DNA of 64,000 nt. Origin: Caloramator sp. Lineage in GTDB: Bacteria; Bacillota; Clostridia; Clostridiales; Caloramatoraceae. Shown here piece after piece: positions 28,473 through 37,566 of the stretch (the first letter of the stretch is position 1; each line of letters starts with the position of its first letter). The translations under genes were made by a program, and so were the position numbers. The stretch lies in NCBI GenBank assembly GCA_026418935.1, contig JAOAAJ010000071.1, positions 1 to 64,000 on the forward strand. Direction: 5' to 3'. The notes under the pieces are model-generated. The model saw nothing but the letters and a program-made list of their open reading frames with translations, searched no databases and had not been told where the DNA came from.

Positions 28473-29471
28473 ATGATTAAGAAAAAAAGTTTAATTATTT
28501 ATCTAATTTTTATTTTTTTATTGATATTAAGTTTGTATATTATAAAAGATTTAATTGAGCCTATTCTTGTTTCATTGATATTTGCATACATTCTTAACCC
28601 TGTAAAAAAACATCTTGAAAAAAGAGGGTTTTCTTCAAGGCTTGCAGCTTTCGTTTCTCTAATCTTTATTCTTATTTTTTTTATATTTGTTTTTCTTGTA
28701 ATAGTACCAAGTATGATAAAGGAGTTATTTATAATTGCCTCAAGCATTGATATTATTGAAGAAACACTCAAAAGGTATTTTATATTTTTAGATAGAATAC
28801 CTGCATATTTAAAGGGTAACATTGAAATTTTACTTAATAAAGCTAAAAACAGCACTTCTTCTTATTTAGATAAACTTTTTGTAAATACAATTGTTGTTTC
28901 AAAAAAGGTTCCTCTCTATTTATTAACACCTATATTTACTTACTATTTTTTAATAGATACAGCCTATTTTAAAAAACAAATAATAAATTTAATTCCTTCA
29001 AGATTTAGAGACTCTCTTTTTGAATTAGCAAAGGAGATTGATGAGATAATAGGAAAATATATAAAAGGTCAGTTAATTTTATCTTTGATTATTTCTATTT
29101 TTACCTTCATTGGACTTGTTTTTTTAAAGATTAGATTTCCTCTTTTTATAGCTATTATAAATGGCTTTACAAATATAATACCATATTTTGGACCTGTATT
29201 GGGATTTATTCCTGCATTTGTTATAGCATTAACCCAGTCAGTAAATAAAGCAGTGGTTGTTTCTGTCTTTTTCTTTGTTATTCAGGAACTTGAAAGCAGT
29301 ATAATAGCACCCAAAATATTAGGAGACAGTTTAGGTATTCACCCTGTTTATGTCATTATCATCTTGTTAGTTGGTGGAAAATTTTTTGGAGGAATTGGAC
29401 TTTTATTAGCAGTACCTATTGCAGGAATTATAAAAGTAACTTATAATTATTTATTGAAAAAAATATTTTAA
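28473..29471 (+). CDS. AI-2E-family (PerM-like) membrane transporter
   Basis: This 332-residue membrane protein has about seven or eight hydrophobic segments and the family signatures PILVSLIFAYILNPV near the start, YIKGQLILSLIISIFTFIGL, and FTNIIPYFGPVLGFIPAF near residue 250, ending in the GGKFFGGIGLLLAVPIAG segment. Family members export small molecules or act in sodium/proton exchange; the substrate here is unknown. It lies immediately upstream of the alaS T-box leader. Confidence 0.88.
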   Translation: MIKKKSLIIYLIFIFLLILSLYIIKDLIEPILVSLIFAYILNPVKKHLEKRGFSSRLAAFVSLIFILIFFIFVFLVIVPSMIKELFIIASSIDIIEETLKRYFIFLDRIPAYLKGNIEILLNKAKNSTSSYLDKLFVNTIVVSKKVPLYLLTPIFTYYFLIDTAYFKKQIINLIPSRFRDSLFELAKEIDEIIGKYIKGQLILSLIISIFTFIGLVFLKIRFPLFIAIINGFTNIIPYFGPVLGFIPAFVIALTQSVNKAVVVSVFFFVIQELESSIIAPKILGDSLGIHPVYVIIILLVGGKFFGGIGLLLAVPIAGIIKVTYNYLLKKIF

Positions 29472-29474
29472 AAG

Positions 29475-29698
29475 GCAATGAAGGGAAGGAGTACATACTA
29501 ATGCTGTTTTAGAGAGAAGGTGGTTGGTGCAAACCTTTACAGATAGGTATGGAAGCAGTCCCTAAGCTGTGTGCTGAAAATTTAGTAGGCATAACCGTTG
29601 GCTGGCGTTAAAGCTATAAGTGACCGTTTTGGTAAGTAGGGTGGTACCGCGGAAGTAATCTTTCGTCCCTAATTTTTAGGGATGAAGGATTTTTTTAT
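29475..29698 (+). promoter_or_regulatory. T-box riboswitch of alaS
   Basis: The leader holds a long stem I, the highly conserved T-box AGGGTGGTACCGCG at 29638-29651 and a terminator with arms TTTCGTCCCTAA and TTAGGGATGAA followed by a T run at 29690-29697. Uncharged tRNA-Ala should stabilise the antiterminator and allow alaS transcription. A GCA triplet (Ala codon) at 29555-29557, followed by G in GGAAGCAGTCCC, is the likely specifier. An AGTA motif near 29496 fits the stem I internal-loop region. Confidence 0.93.
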
Positions 29699-29742
29699 TT
29701 AGTATGAAATTATAGGATATATATACTAAGGAGGTTAGAAGA

Positions 29743-32379
29743 ATGAACTATATGGGTTTAAATGAAATTAGAGAAAAATATTTATCCTTCTTTGAAAGTA
29801 AAGCACATTTGAGATTGCCAAGTTTTTCTCTTGTTCCTCAAAATGATAAAAGTTTATTACTTATAAATGCGGGTATGGCACCACTTAAACCATACTTTAC
29901 AGGACAGGAAGTTCCTCCAAGTAAGAGAGTTACAACTTGTCAAAAGTGCATTAGAACAGGTGATATAGAAAGAGTAGGTAAGACAGCAAGACACGGTACC
30001 TTCTTTGAAATGTTAGGTAATTTCTCCTTTGGGGACTATTTTAAAGAAGAAGCAACTGCTTGGGCTTGGGAGTTTGCAACAGAGATACTTAAGCTTCCAA
30101 AGGACAGACTTTACGTTTCTATATACGAAAATGATGACGAAGCCTTTGAAATATGGACAAAGAAGGTTGGCGTACCTGCTGACAGAATTTATAGAATGGG
30201 CAAAGAAGATAACTTCTGGGAAATAGGTCAAGGACCTTGTGGACCATGTTCAGAGTTATATTTTGATAGAGGTGAGGATAAAGGCTGTGGCAAGCCAGAT
30301 TGTAAAGTAGGATGTGATTGTGATAGATTTATTGAATTCTGGAACCTTGTATTTACTCAATTTAATAAAGAAGAAGATGGTACATATTCAAGACTTGAAA
30401 ATCCAAACATAGATACAGGAATGGGATTAGAGAGAATAGCCACTATAATGCAGGGAGTAGATTCAATTTTTGAAGTAGACACAATAAAAGCTATCTTAGA
30501 TAAGGTATGTGAAGTTGCTAATTATAAATATAATTCAGATGATAAAAAGGATGTTTCTATAAGAGTTATAACAGACCATATTAGAAGTGTTACATTTATG
30601 GTAAGTGATGGAATACTTCCTTCAAATGAAGGACGTGGATATGTATTAAGAAGACTTCTAAGAAGAGCTGCAAGACATGGTAAACTTCTTGGAATAAATA
30701 ATGCCTTTTTATATGATATTTGTGATGTAGTTATTGAAAACTCAAAGGCTGCTTATCCTGAATTAGAGGAAAAAAGAGATTTTATAAAGAAGGTTATAAA
30801 GCTTGAGGAAGAAAGATTTGATGAAACAATTGACCAAGGTTTAAGCATATTAAATGGATTTATAGAAGATCTAAAAGCTAAAAACAAGAATGTACTAGAT
30901 GGAGAAAGTGCATTTAAGCTATATGATACATATGGTTTCCCTATTGAACTTACAATAGAAATTTTAGAAGAGCAAAACATGACTGTTGATTTACAAGGCT
31001 TTGAAAAGGAAATGGAGGCTCAAAAAGAAAGAGCACGTTCAGCAAGAGAAGAAACAAATTATATGGGAACTGATTTAGATATATATGCAACTTTACCAGC
31101 TGATTTAAAAACTGAGTTTGTTGGATACTCAAGTTTAGAATCAGATGGAAAGATACTTTATATAATAAAAGATGGTCAATTTGTTGAAAATGCAAAAATA
31201 GATGAAGAAGTAACAATAATATTAGATAAGACAACCTTCTATCCAGAAATGGGTGGACAAATAGGAGATACAGGTTATATAGTAGGCGATAGCTTTGAAA
31301 TAAAAGTTTTAGATTGTAAAAAGACACATAACAATAAAATAATACACATTTGTAAGGTTGTTAAGGGTGAAATCAATAAAGATGCTGAAGTTAAAACAAA
31401 GGTTGATTCACAAAGAAGAATGGATATTGCAAGAAATCACACTGCAACACATATATTACATAAGGCATTGAGAGAAGTGTTAGGTAGTCACGTAGAACAA
31501 TCTGGTTCTTTAGTTGCTGGAGATAGATTAAGATTTGACTTTACTCATTTTGAGGCAATGTCAAACGATGAAATAAAGAAGGTAGAAGCATTAGTTAATG
31601 AAAAAATATTAGAAGCCTTAAATGTTGAAACAGTTGAAACCTCTTTAGATGAAGCTAAAAAGATGGGTGCTACAGCACTATTTGGTGAAAAATATGGAAG
31701 CAAAGTTAGAGTTGTAAGAGTTGGTAACTTTAGTATGGAACTTTGTGGAGGTACTCATGTATCAAATACTTCATCAATAGGAATGTTTAAAATAATATCT
31801 GAAGGTGGAGTTGCAGCAGGTATTAGAAGAATTGAAGCTGTAACAGGTAGAGGTGCAATTGAATTTATTAATTCTGTTGAAGTAACTCTAAATGAAGTTT
31901 CAAAGATTTTAAAGACAACAACAAAGGAAGTAGTAAGAAAGGCTGAAGGATTAATTAATGAGCTTAAGGAAAAAGAGAGAGAAATTGAAATATTAAAGAG
32001 TAAGATGGCAAGCAGTGCTGCTGATGAGATTGTAAATTCTGCTAAGGATATAAAGGGAGTAAAGGTTGCTACAGCAAAGGTAGATTTAGATGCTGATGGA
32101 CTTAGAACATTAGGAGATAGATTAAAGGAAAAATTAGGTACTTGTATAATAGTACTTGGAAGCAGCAAAGATGGAAAAGTTGTTTTTGTTTCAATGGCAA
32201 GCAAGGATGCAGTACAAATGGGAGCTCATGCAGGTAATATAATAAGAGAAGTTGCAAAAATTGCAGGAGGTGGCGGAGGAGGAAGACCAGATATTGCACA
32301 AGCTGGTGGTCGTGATGCCTCAAAGATAGATGAAGCATTAAATAAAGTATTTGATATTGTTGAAACAATGCTAAAATAA
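29743..32379 (+). CDS. alaS: Alanyl-tRNA synthetase
   Basis: AlaRS charges tRNA-Ala and edits Ser/Gly mischarging. The N-terminal class II catalytic domain ([38 protein letters not shown]) is followed by the editing domain ([13 protein letters not shown] near residue 565, CGGTHV near residue 667 with its zinc ligands) and the C-terminal C-Ala domain ending in [15 protein letters not shown]. Length of 878 residues is normal. AAGGAGG precedes the ATG at 29743. Expression is controlled by the T-box leader immediately upstream. Confidence 0.97.
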   Translation: MNYMGLNEIREKYLSFFESKAHLRLPSFSLVPQNDKSLLLINAGMAPLKPYFTGQEVPPSKRVTTCQKCIRTGDIERVGKTARHGTFFEMLGNFSFGDYFKEEATAWAWEFATEILKLPKDRLYVSIYENDDEAFEIWTKKVGVPADRIYRMGKEDNFWEIGQGPCGPCSELYFDRGEDKGCGKPDCKVGCDCDRFIEFWNLVFTQFNKEEDGTYSRLENPNIDTGMGLERIATIMQGVDSIFEVDTIKAILDKVCEVANYKYNSDDKKDVSIRVITDHIRSVTFMVSDGILPSNEGRGYVLRRLLRRAARHGKLLGINNAFLYDICDVVIENSKAAYPELEEKRDFIKKVIKLEEERFDETIDQGLSILNGFIEDLKAKNKNVLDGESAFKLYDTYGFPIELTIEILEEQNMTVDLQGFEKEMEAQKERARSAREETNYMGTDLDIYATLPADLKTEFVGYSSLESDGKILYIIKDGQFVENAKIDEEVTIILDKTTFYPEMGGQIGDTGYIVGDSFEIKVLDCKKTHNNKIIHICKVVKGEINKDAEVKTKVDSQRRMDIARNHTATHILHKALREVLGSHVEQSGSLVAGDRLRFDFTHFEAMSNDEIKKVEALVNEKILEALNVETVETSLDEAKKMGATALFGEKYGSKVRVVRVGNFSMELCGGTHVSNTSSIGMFKIISEGGVAAGIRRIEAVTGRGAIEFINSVEVTLNEVSKILKTTTKEVVRKAEGLINELKEKEREIEILKSKMASSAADEIVNSAKDIKGVKVATAKVDLDADGLRTLGDRLKEKLGTCIIVLGSSKDGKVVFVSMASKDAVQMGAHAGNIIREVAKIAGGGGGGRPDIAQAGGRDASKIDEALNKVFDIVETMLK

Positions 32380-32421
32380 TGGTATATTATGTATAAAGAA
32401 TAAACAAAGGAAGGTGTTATT

Positions 32422-32676
32422 ATGGCAGAGCACCATGAAACAATGAAATTCAATTTTGAATTTGAGCCTAATCAAAAGGTTAGAGAGGTATTAGATGAAG
32501 TATATCAAGCTCTTAAGGAAAAGGGATATAATCCAATAAATCAATTAGTTGGATATATATTATCAGGTGACCCAACTTATATAACCAGTCATAAAAGTGC
32601 AAGAACAATAATTAGAAGAGTTGAACGTGATGAAATATTAGAGGAACTATTTAAAGTATATCTTGAGAATAAGTAA
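32422..32676 (+). CDS. ireB: IreB-family regulatory phosphoprotein (DUF965)
   Basis: This 84-residue protein is of the IreB/YrzL family, which in enterococci is phosphorylated by the Ser/Thr kinase IreK and controls cephalosporin resistance. The family core [26 protein letters not shown] is intact, and candidate phospho-threonines lie in the N-terminal part and in the GDPTYIT segment. The order alaS-ireB-ruvX-yrzB is a conserved Firmicute neighbourhood. A perfect terminator follows. Confidence 0.92.
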   Translation: MAEHHETMKFNFEFEPNQKVREVLDEVYQALKEKGYNPINQLVGYILSGDPTYITSHKSARTIIRRVERDEILEELFKVYLENK

Positions 32677-32679
32677 AAG

Positions 32680-32714
32680 GTTGCATTGGGATTTTCCCAA
32701 TGCAACTTAGTTTT
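32680..32714 (+). terminator. Intrinsic terminator after ireB
   Basis: GTTGCATTGGG and CCCAATGCAAC form a perfect 11-bp stem with a 5-base loop, followed by TTAGTTTTA. Confidence 0.85.
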
Positions 32715-32729
32715 AAAAGGGTGATTAGC

Positions 32730-33680
32730 GTGAAATACTATTATTTAGGTAAAACTAATTTAAAGGTATCAAAGTTGTGTTTTGGTAGTTTGACAATAGG
32801 ACCGCTTCAGGCAGATTTACCTATAGAAGATGGGGCAAAAATAATTGCACATGCATTTGATAAAGGAGTAAATTTTATAGATACTGCTAAACTTTATAAG
32901 ACTTATCCATATATCAAAAGAGCATTAGAGATTACTAAGAATAAAAACATAATTATATCATCTAAATCCTATGATTATACCTATGAAGGTATGAGGGAAA
33001 GTGTTCAAGAAGCATTAGAATGTTTAGGCGTAAAAAAGATAGGAATTTTTATGCTACATGAACAGGAAAGCAGATTAACATTAAAGGGGCACTGGGATGC
33101 ATTGAGGTATTTAGTAGATGCAAAAAAAATGGGATTAGTTGAGGCAGTAGGTGTTTCTACTCATGCTGTTGAGGTTGTTGAGGCTGCTGCAACTATTCCA
33201 GAAATTGAAGTTATACATCCTATTGTTAATATAAAAGGATTAGGTATAATTGATGGGAATATTGATGATATGCTTAAAGCTATTAAATTAGCATATGAAA
33301 ATGGTAAGGGTATTTTTGCAATGAAACCATTAGGTGGAGGCAATCTAATTAACTCTTATGATGAGTGTTTAGACTTTGTTTTAAATATACCCTATATACA
33401 TTCAATAGCTTTAGGTATGCAGAGCATTGAAGAGGTAGAGGCTAATGTTGCAAAATTTGATGGTAATGAAATAGATGAAAATTTAAGGGTAAAAATAAAA
33501 AATAAGAAGAAAAGGCTTTTGATTGAGGATTGGTGTTCAGGTTGTGGTCAGTGTGTGGATGCTTGTCCAAATAATGCATTAAAAATAATTAAAAATAGGG
33601 CAGAGGTTGATGTAGAAAAGTGCCTTCTTTGCGGATATTGTTCACAATATTGTAGAGATTTTTGTATAAAAATTGTATAG
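32730..33680 (+). CDS. Aldo/keto reductase with C-terminal ferredoxin domain
   Basis: The protein has an N-terminal aldo/keto reductase barrel (YYYLGKTNLKVSKLCFGSLT, FIDTAKLYKTY with the catalytic Tyr region, GIFMLHEQES) and C-terminal iron-sulfur cysteines in CSGCGQCVDACPNNAL and CLLCGYCSQYCRDFC. Such fusions are common in anaerobes; substrates are unknown. The GTG at 32730 is chosen because AAAGGGTGATT sits in front of it; the earlier in-frame ATG at 32700 lies inside the preceding terminator. Length is 316 residues. It is inserted between ireB and ruvX, which are usually neighbours. Confidence 0.88.
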   Translation: MKYYYLGKTNLKVSKLCFGSLTIGPLQADLPIEDGAKIIAHAFDKGVNFIDTAKLYKTYPYIKRALEITKNKNIIISSKSYDYTYEGMRESVQEALECLGVKKIGIFMLHEQESRLTLKGHWDALRYLVDAKKMGLVEAVGVSTHAVEVVEAAATIPEIEVIHPIVNIKGLGIIDGNIDDMLKAIKLAYENGKGIFAMKPLGGGNLINSYDECLDFVLNIPYIHSIALGMQSIEEVEANVAKFDGNEIDENLRVKIKNKKKRLLIEDWCSGCGQCVDACPNNALKIIKNRAEVDVEKCLLCGYCSQYCRDFCIKIV

Positions 33681-33689
33681 GAGGAAACA

Positions 33690-34103
33690 ATGAGAATATT
33701 AGGTTTAGATGTAGGAGATAAAACTATAGGTGTTGCTGTTAGTGATCCATTAGGCTGGACTGCACAGGGTGTAAAAACTATAAAAAGAATAGGAATTAAA
33801 AAAGACCTTCAAGAGATACTAAATATAATAAAAGAATATAATGTTGAAAAGATTGTTGTAGGTCTTCCCAAAAATATGAATGGTACATTGGGCCCACAGA
33901 GTGAAAAAGTATTAAATTTTTGTGATAAATTAAAGGAAGTTTGTAATCTGGAAATAATATTAGAGGATGAAAGACTTACAACGGTTGCTGCAGAAAGAAT
34001 GTTAATAGAGGCTGATATGCATTGGTCAAAAAGAAAAAAAGTAATAGATACTATAGCAGCAACATATATTTTACAAGGGTACCTTGACAAAATAAAGAAA
34101 TAA
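33690..34103 (+). CDS. ruvX: Putative pre-16S rRNA nuclease / Holliday junction resolvase RuvX
   Basis: This 137-residue RNase H-fold protein has the family signatures [41 protein letters not shown] and [12 protein letters not shown]. YqgF/RuvX proteins are implicated in 16S rRNA 5'-end maturation and, in some bacteria, in junction resolution. TAGGAGG precedes the ATG. It ends just before a consensus promoter for the next gene. Confidence 0.93.
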   Translation: MRILGLDVGDKTIGVAVSDPLGWTAQGVKTIKRIGIKKDLQEILNIIKEYNVEKIVVGLPKNMNGTLGPQSEKVLNFCDKLKEVCNLEIILEDERLTTVAAERMLIEADMHWSKRKKVIDTIAATYILQGYLDKIKK

Positions 34104-34108
34104 TTTAG

Positions 34109-34137
34109 TTGACAATTTTTAAAATAAAACTTACAAT
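34109..34137 (+). promoter_or_regulatory. Promoter of the DUF1292 gene
   Basis: TTGACA and TACAAT are separated by exactly 17 bases, 30 bases upstream of the ATG. It begins 5 bases after the ruvX stop codon. Confidence 0.8.
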
Positions 34138-34167
34138 CTAATTATAAATATGAAAGAGGTGAATTTT

Positions 34168-34446
34168 ATGGAAAATATGGATAATGTAATTGTTTTAACA
34201 GATGAAAATGGTCAAGAAACATCCTTTGAATTTATAACTGATCTTGAAGTTGATGGTAATGTTTATTATGTTCTTTATCCAGTTGATTCAGAAGAAGAAG
34301 ATGCTGTAGTATTTAAGGTTGAAGTTGATGAAGATGGTCAAGAAGTACTTTCAGTTATAGAAGATGATGAAGAGTTTGAAAAGGTTGCAGAAGCATACCA
34401 AGAATGGTTAGATAGCGACGAAGATTTTGAATTTGATGAAGAATAA
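34168..34446 (+). CDS. DUF1292 protein (YrzB-like)
   Basis: This 92-residue, strongly acidic protein has the DUF1292 core IVLTDENGQETSFEFITDLEVDGNVYYVLYPVD. Function is unknown; it commonly follows ruvX in Firmicutes. The ATG at 34168 with AAAGAGGTGA is preferred over an ATG at 34150. It has its own promoter and terminator. Confidence 0.88.
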   Translation: MENMDNVIVLTDENGQETSFEFITDLEVDGNVYYVLYPVDSEEEDAVVFKVEVDEDGQEVLSVIEDDEEFEKVAEAYQEWLDSDEDFEFDEE

Positions 34447-34447
34447 T

Positions 34448-34478
34448 AGGGATGTACCTTCGGGTATATCCTTTTTTT
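34448..34478 (+). terminator. Intrinsic terminator with UUCG loop after the DUF1292 gene
   Basis: The stem AGGGATGTACC and GGTATATCCT (with G-T pairs) closes on the extra-stable tetraloop TTCG and is followed by seven T residues. It lies directly upstream of the sfsA ribosome binding site. Confidence 0.88.
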
Positions 34479-34498
34479 ATGCTCAAAGGAGGTATTTT

Positions 34499-35203
34499 AT
34501 GGGATATAAAATAGCTGGATATAAAAAAGAAGCAATATTTCTAAAAAGATTAAATAGATTTGAAGCAATTGTTGAAGTTGATGGAAGGGAAGAATTAGTA
34601 CACGTTCCTAATACGGGAAGATTAAAAGAGCTTCTTATTGAAGGTACAAAAGTATATTTACTTAGGAGTGAAAATGAAAAACGCAAGACAAAGTATTCAC
34701 TGATGTTTGTAGATAAAAATGGGAAGTTAATATGTATTAATTCAAGTTTAGCAAACAGAGTGTTAGAGGATGCATTAAAAAATGGGGATGTATATTTAGG
34801 TAATGGTAAATTAAAAAGAGAAGTAACCTATGGAAATAGTAAGTTTGATTTTTGTATTTTAGGAGAAAAAAATATTTTTATTGAAGTTAAGTGTGCTACC
34901 TATGAATGTAATGGAATAGCAAGATTTCCAGATGCTCCAACTGAAAGGGGAAGTAGACATATAGAGGAACTTATTAATTTAAAAAGACAAGGATATGAAA
35001 GCGAAGTAATTTTTATTGCATTTATGGATTATGCCGAATGTTTTACCCCTTATAGGGAGATAGATGAAAAGTTTTATAAAACACTAATTAAAGCAAGGGA
35101 AAATGGAGTAGATATAAAATGTTATAGATGTTATATAACCCTTGATGAAATTGGTATTGTAGATGAAATACCTGTTAAATTAGATATTGACAATCATTAT
35201 TAA
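34499..35203 (+). CDS. sfsA: SfsA family protein
   Basis: This 234-residue protein is a homologue of the sugar fermentation stimulation protein, with the OB-fold and nuclease-like signatures HVPNTGRLKELL, FIEVKCAT, FPDAPTERGSRHIEEL and FTPYREID. The E. coli protein binds DNA nonspecifically; the EVK element suggests a nuclease fold. The ATG at 34499 with AAAGGAGG is preferred; an in-frame ATG at 34427 would start inside the preceding gene and read through a terminator. Its last bases overlap the feoA promoter. Confidence 0.92.
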   Translation: MGYKIAGYKKEAIFLKRLNRFEAIVEVDGREELVHVPNTGRLKELLIEGTKVYLLRSENEKRKTKYSLMFVDKNGKLICINSSLANRVLEDALKNGDVYLGNGKLKREVTYGNSKFDFCILGEKNIFIEVKCATYECNGIARFPDAPTERGSRHIEELINLKRQGYESEVIFIAFMDYAECFTPYREIDEKFYKTLIKARENGVDIKCYRCYITLDEIGIVDEIPVKLDIDNHY

Positions 35204-35215
35204 TAAGCATATAAT
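35187..35215 (+). promoter_or_regulatory. Consensus promoter of feoAB
   Basis: Perfect TTGACA and perfect TATAAT boxes are 17 bases apart. The -35 box lies inside the last codons of sfsA. The promoter is flanked and overlapped by two Fur-like boxes. Confidence 0.85.
35188..35202 (+). promoter_or_regulatory. Fur-like box 1 (overlaps the -35 of feoAB)
   Basis: TGACAATCATTATTA matches the 7-1-7 Fur consensus TGATAATNATTATCA at 13 of 15 positions (counting N). Bound Fur with iron would occlude the -35 box. Confidence 0.7.
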
Positions 35216-35220
35216 ATAAT

Positions 35221-35235
35221 TGAAAATGAATTTCA
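35221..35235 (+). promoter_or_regulatory. Fur-like box 2 (at the feoAB transcription start)
   Basis: TGAAAATGAATTTCA matches the Fur consensus at 12 of 15 positions and lies within a perfect inverted repeat, ATTGAAA and TTTCAAT (35219-35237), just downstream of the -10 box. Confidence 0.6.
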
Positions 35236-35256
35236 ATACTAAAGGGGGATGTTAGT

Positions 35257-35487
35257 ATGACCCTTGATATGGCAAAAAAGGGACAGAAGATTTTTATAAA
35301 AAAAATAAATGATGAGAAAATAAAAGTTCAGGCAATTAGACTTGGAATCTATGAAGGTGCAAAGGTTGATTGTTCTTTAAAAATACCATTTGGACCAGTT
35401 ATTTTAAGTAATAGAATGCAGGAGATAGCTGTAGGAAGGACTTTAGCAAGAAAAATTGAAATAGACGTGATTAAGGAGGGTGCTTAA
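35257..35487 (+). CDS. feoA: Ferrous iron transport protein A
   Basis: This 76-residue cytoplasmic SH3-like protein assists FeoB in ferrous iron uptake. The pattern with RLGIYEGAKVDCSLKIPFGPVILSNRMQEIAVGRTLA is typical. Its stop codon overlaps the feoB start (TAATG), so the two are translationally coupled. Two Fur-like sites at the promoter predict repression when iron is plentiful. Confidence 0.93.
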   Translation: MTLDMAKKGQKIFIKKINDEKIKVQAIRLGIYEGAKVDCSLKIPFGPVILSNRMQEIAVGRTLARKIEIDVIKEGA

Positions 35488-37328
35488 TGGATTGTTGTTC
35501 AGGAATAAAAATTGACATTCCTAAGGGACATAAAAAGCTTGTATTGGCAGGTAATCCTAATGTAGGAAAGTCAGTTTTTTTTAATGCTTTAACAGGAATG
35601 TATGTAGATGTTTCAAACTTTCCAGGTACAACAGTAGATGTGTCCCACGGTAAATTTCAAGATTATGTTGTACTTGATACTCCAGGAGTTTATGGGGTAT
35701 CCTCCTTCAATGATGAAGAAAGAGTTGCAAGAGATGTAATTCTTTATGGAGATGTTATACTAAATGTTGTAGATGCACTCCATCTTGAGAGAGATTTATT
35801 TCTTACGCTACAGATAATAGATATGGGCAAACCTGTAATTGTTGCTCTTAATATGATGGATGACGTAGAAAGAAATGGCATAAAAATAGACATAGACAAA
35901 TTGAGTAGACTTTTAGGAGTTCCTGTAATTCCAACAGTAGCAGTTAAGGGAAAAGGATTAGAAGAAGTTAAAAATAATATTAAAAATGCTAAAGTTGGAA
36001 TTATTGATGATAAAATAAAAGGATATTTTAAAGAATATAAAGATAAGGTTGAACATCAAAGTGAAGCATTAATGTTGCTTGAAGATGATGAAGCAACTTC
36101 AGAAAGATTGAATATAAATACTTTAGGTAAAAGAGAAGAAATATATAGATTAAGAAGAGAAAGAGTAGATAAAATAGTTGAAAGTGTAATTATAAAAGAG
36201 GGTAAGGGGAATAGATTAAGACAAAAGATTAGCTCATTAACTTTAAATCCCTTATCTGGAATACCAATATTAATATTAGTGCTTTATTTGATATTTAAGG
36301 TTATAGGAGTCTGGGTAGCTGGAGATGTTGTAGGAGTTACAGAAGAGACAATAATGGTTGGATATTATGAACCTTTTATAAGAAAAATTATATTAAATTT
36401 ATTTAGTGAAAACAGCTTTATGTACAGACTTTTAGCTGGTGAATTTGGTATATTAACATTGACTCCAACTTATGTTATTGGTTTGTTAACACCACTTGTA
36501 ATTGCCTTTTACTTCTTTATGTCAATTATGGAGGATTCAGGCTATCTACCAAGAATAGCTGCTTTAGTTGATAGAGTATTATCCTTTTTTGGATTAAATG
36601 GAAGAGCAATTATACCAATTATATTAGGGTTTGGTTGTATAACTATGGCAACTATAACAACAAGGCTTTTAGGAACAAAGAGGGAAAAGATAATAGCTAC
36701 AATACTTTTAGGATTTACAATTCCTTGTTCTGCACAGCTTGGTGTTATAGCAGGAATGATTGCACCTCTTGGAATGAAATATATACTTATTTATGCCTTT
36801 ACTATATTAATAGTATTTGCTCTAACAGGTACTATATTAAATAAAACTTTACCTGGTGAATCATCAGAATTGTTTATAGATCTTCCTCCAATGAGATTAC
36901 CAAAACTATCTAATGTATTAAAAAAGACTTGGACAAAGACTGTAATGTTCTTAAAGGAAGCAACTCCACTTTTTGCTTTAGGTGCACTAATTATAACGCT
37001 TCTTGAGGAGTCTAATATAATTTATAAAATACAAGATATGTTTAAACCAATAACAGAAAGCTTTTTAAGATTACCAAAGGAGACTGCTAATGCTTTCATA
37101 ATGGGTATTATAAGAAGAGATTTTGGAGCTGCAGGTCTTACAGAGCTTAGTTTAACACCAGAGCAAACTGTTGTTGCTTTAGTTACAATTACATTATTTG
37201 TTCCATGTATTGCTTCAATTATAGTAATATTTAAAGAGCGTTCTAAAAAAGAAGCTACGTTGATATGGTTAGGAAGCTTTATACTTGCATTTTTAGTTGG
37301 AGGAATACTTTCCTTCTTGATTGTATAA
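35487..37328 (+). CDS. feoB: Ferrous iron transport protein B
   Basis: FeoB is a membrane ferrous-iron transporter with an N-terminal GTPase domain. G-protein motifs are visible: GNPNVGKSVFF (G1), FPGTTVDV (G2), DTPGVYG (G3), and ALNMMDD (G4 region). The membrane part carries the two Gate-like repeats with conserved cysteines (GFGCITMATITTR, FTIPCSAQLG) and FVPCIASIIVIF near the C-terminus. At 613 residues it is a slightly short FeoB. It is coupled to feoA, and a Cys-rich microprotein gene follows after 12 bases. Confidence 0.95.
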   Translation: MDCCSGIKIDIPKGHKKLVLAGNPNVGKSVFFNALTGMYVDVSNFPGTTVDVSHGKFQDYVVLDTPGVYGVSSFNDEERVARDVILYGDVILNVVDALHLERDLFLTLQIIDMGKPVIVALNMMDDVERNGIKIDIDKLSRLLGVPVIPTVAVKGKGLEEVKNNIKNAKVGIIDDKIKGYFKEYKDKVEHQSEALMLLEDDEATSERLNINTLGKREEIYRLRRERVDKIVESVIIKEGKGNRLRQKISSLTLNPLSGIPILILVLYLIFKVIGVWVAGDVVGVTEETIMVGYYEPFIRKIILNLFSENSFMYRLLAGEFGILTLTPTYVIGLLTPLVIAFYFFMSIMEDSGYLPRIAALVDRVLSFFGLNGRAIIPIILGFGCITMATITTRLLGTKREKIIATILLGFTIPCSAQLGVIAGMIAPLGMKYILIYAFTILIVFALTGTILNKTLPGESSELFIDLPPMRLPKLSNVLKKTWTKTVMFLKEATPLFALGALIITLLEESNIIYKIQDMFKPITESFLRLPKETANAFIMGIIRRDFGAAGLTELSLTPEQTVVALVTITLFVPCIASIIVIFKERSKKEATLIWLGSFILAFLVGGILSFLIV

Positions 37329-37340
37329 GGAGATGAGAAT

Positions 37341-37472
37341 ATGGAGATTAAGTGTCCAACTTGTGGAATGTCTGTGAAAAATTCAACTATTTGCCCAAGG
37401 TGCAGAACAGAACTAAATTCTTGTTTAAAGTGTTCAGGAAATTGCTTGAAATGCCATTTAAAGAAGAGTTAA
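37341..37472 (+). CDS. Cys-rich microprotein with four CxxC motifs, end of the feo operon
   Basis: This 43-residue open reading frame starts with ATG 37341, preceded by AAGGAGATGA at good spacing, and lies 12 bases after feoB and before a strong terminator. It contains CPTC, CPRC, CLKC and CLKCH, with eight cysteines in all, so it should bind zinc ions or an iron-sulfur cluster. The pattern resembles two small zinc ribbons back to back. It could act like the small FeoC-type accessory proteins, but no homology to FeoC is visible; the function is unknown. Confidence 0.75.
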   Translation: MEIKCPTCGMSVKNSTICPRCRTELNSCLKCSGNCLKCHLKKS

Positions 37473-37488
37473 TGCTCTTCTTTTTTTT
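37461..37488 (+). terminator. Intrinsic terminator of the feo operon
   Basis: AAGAAGAG and CTCTTCTT form a perfect 8-bp stem with a 6-base loop, followed by a run of T residues. The 5' arm overlaps the last codons of the microprotein gene. Confidence 0.85.
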
Positions 37489-37502
37489 CAATTGCTTATC
37501 AC

Positions 37503-37531
37503 TTGACAATAGTTAAAATACAGTGTACACT
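37503..37531 (+). promoter_or_regulatory. Promoter of the fur-family gene
   Basis: TTGACA and TACACT are 17 bases apart, 35 bases upstream of the ATG. A Fur-like match over the -35 box (TGACAATAGTTAAAA) is only 11 of 15 and is not called as a site. Confidence 0.7.
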
Positions 37532-37566
37532 CAAATTAACATATATTAGAAGCTGAGGTGCTATTT

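Noticed and set aside
31755-32204. 149-codon - strand frame inside alaS
   Set aside because: It is a shadow of the C-terminal half of alaS; composition is low-complexity Ser/Leu as expected from antisense of this codon usage.
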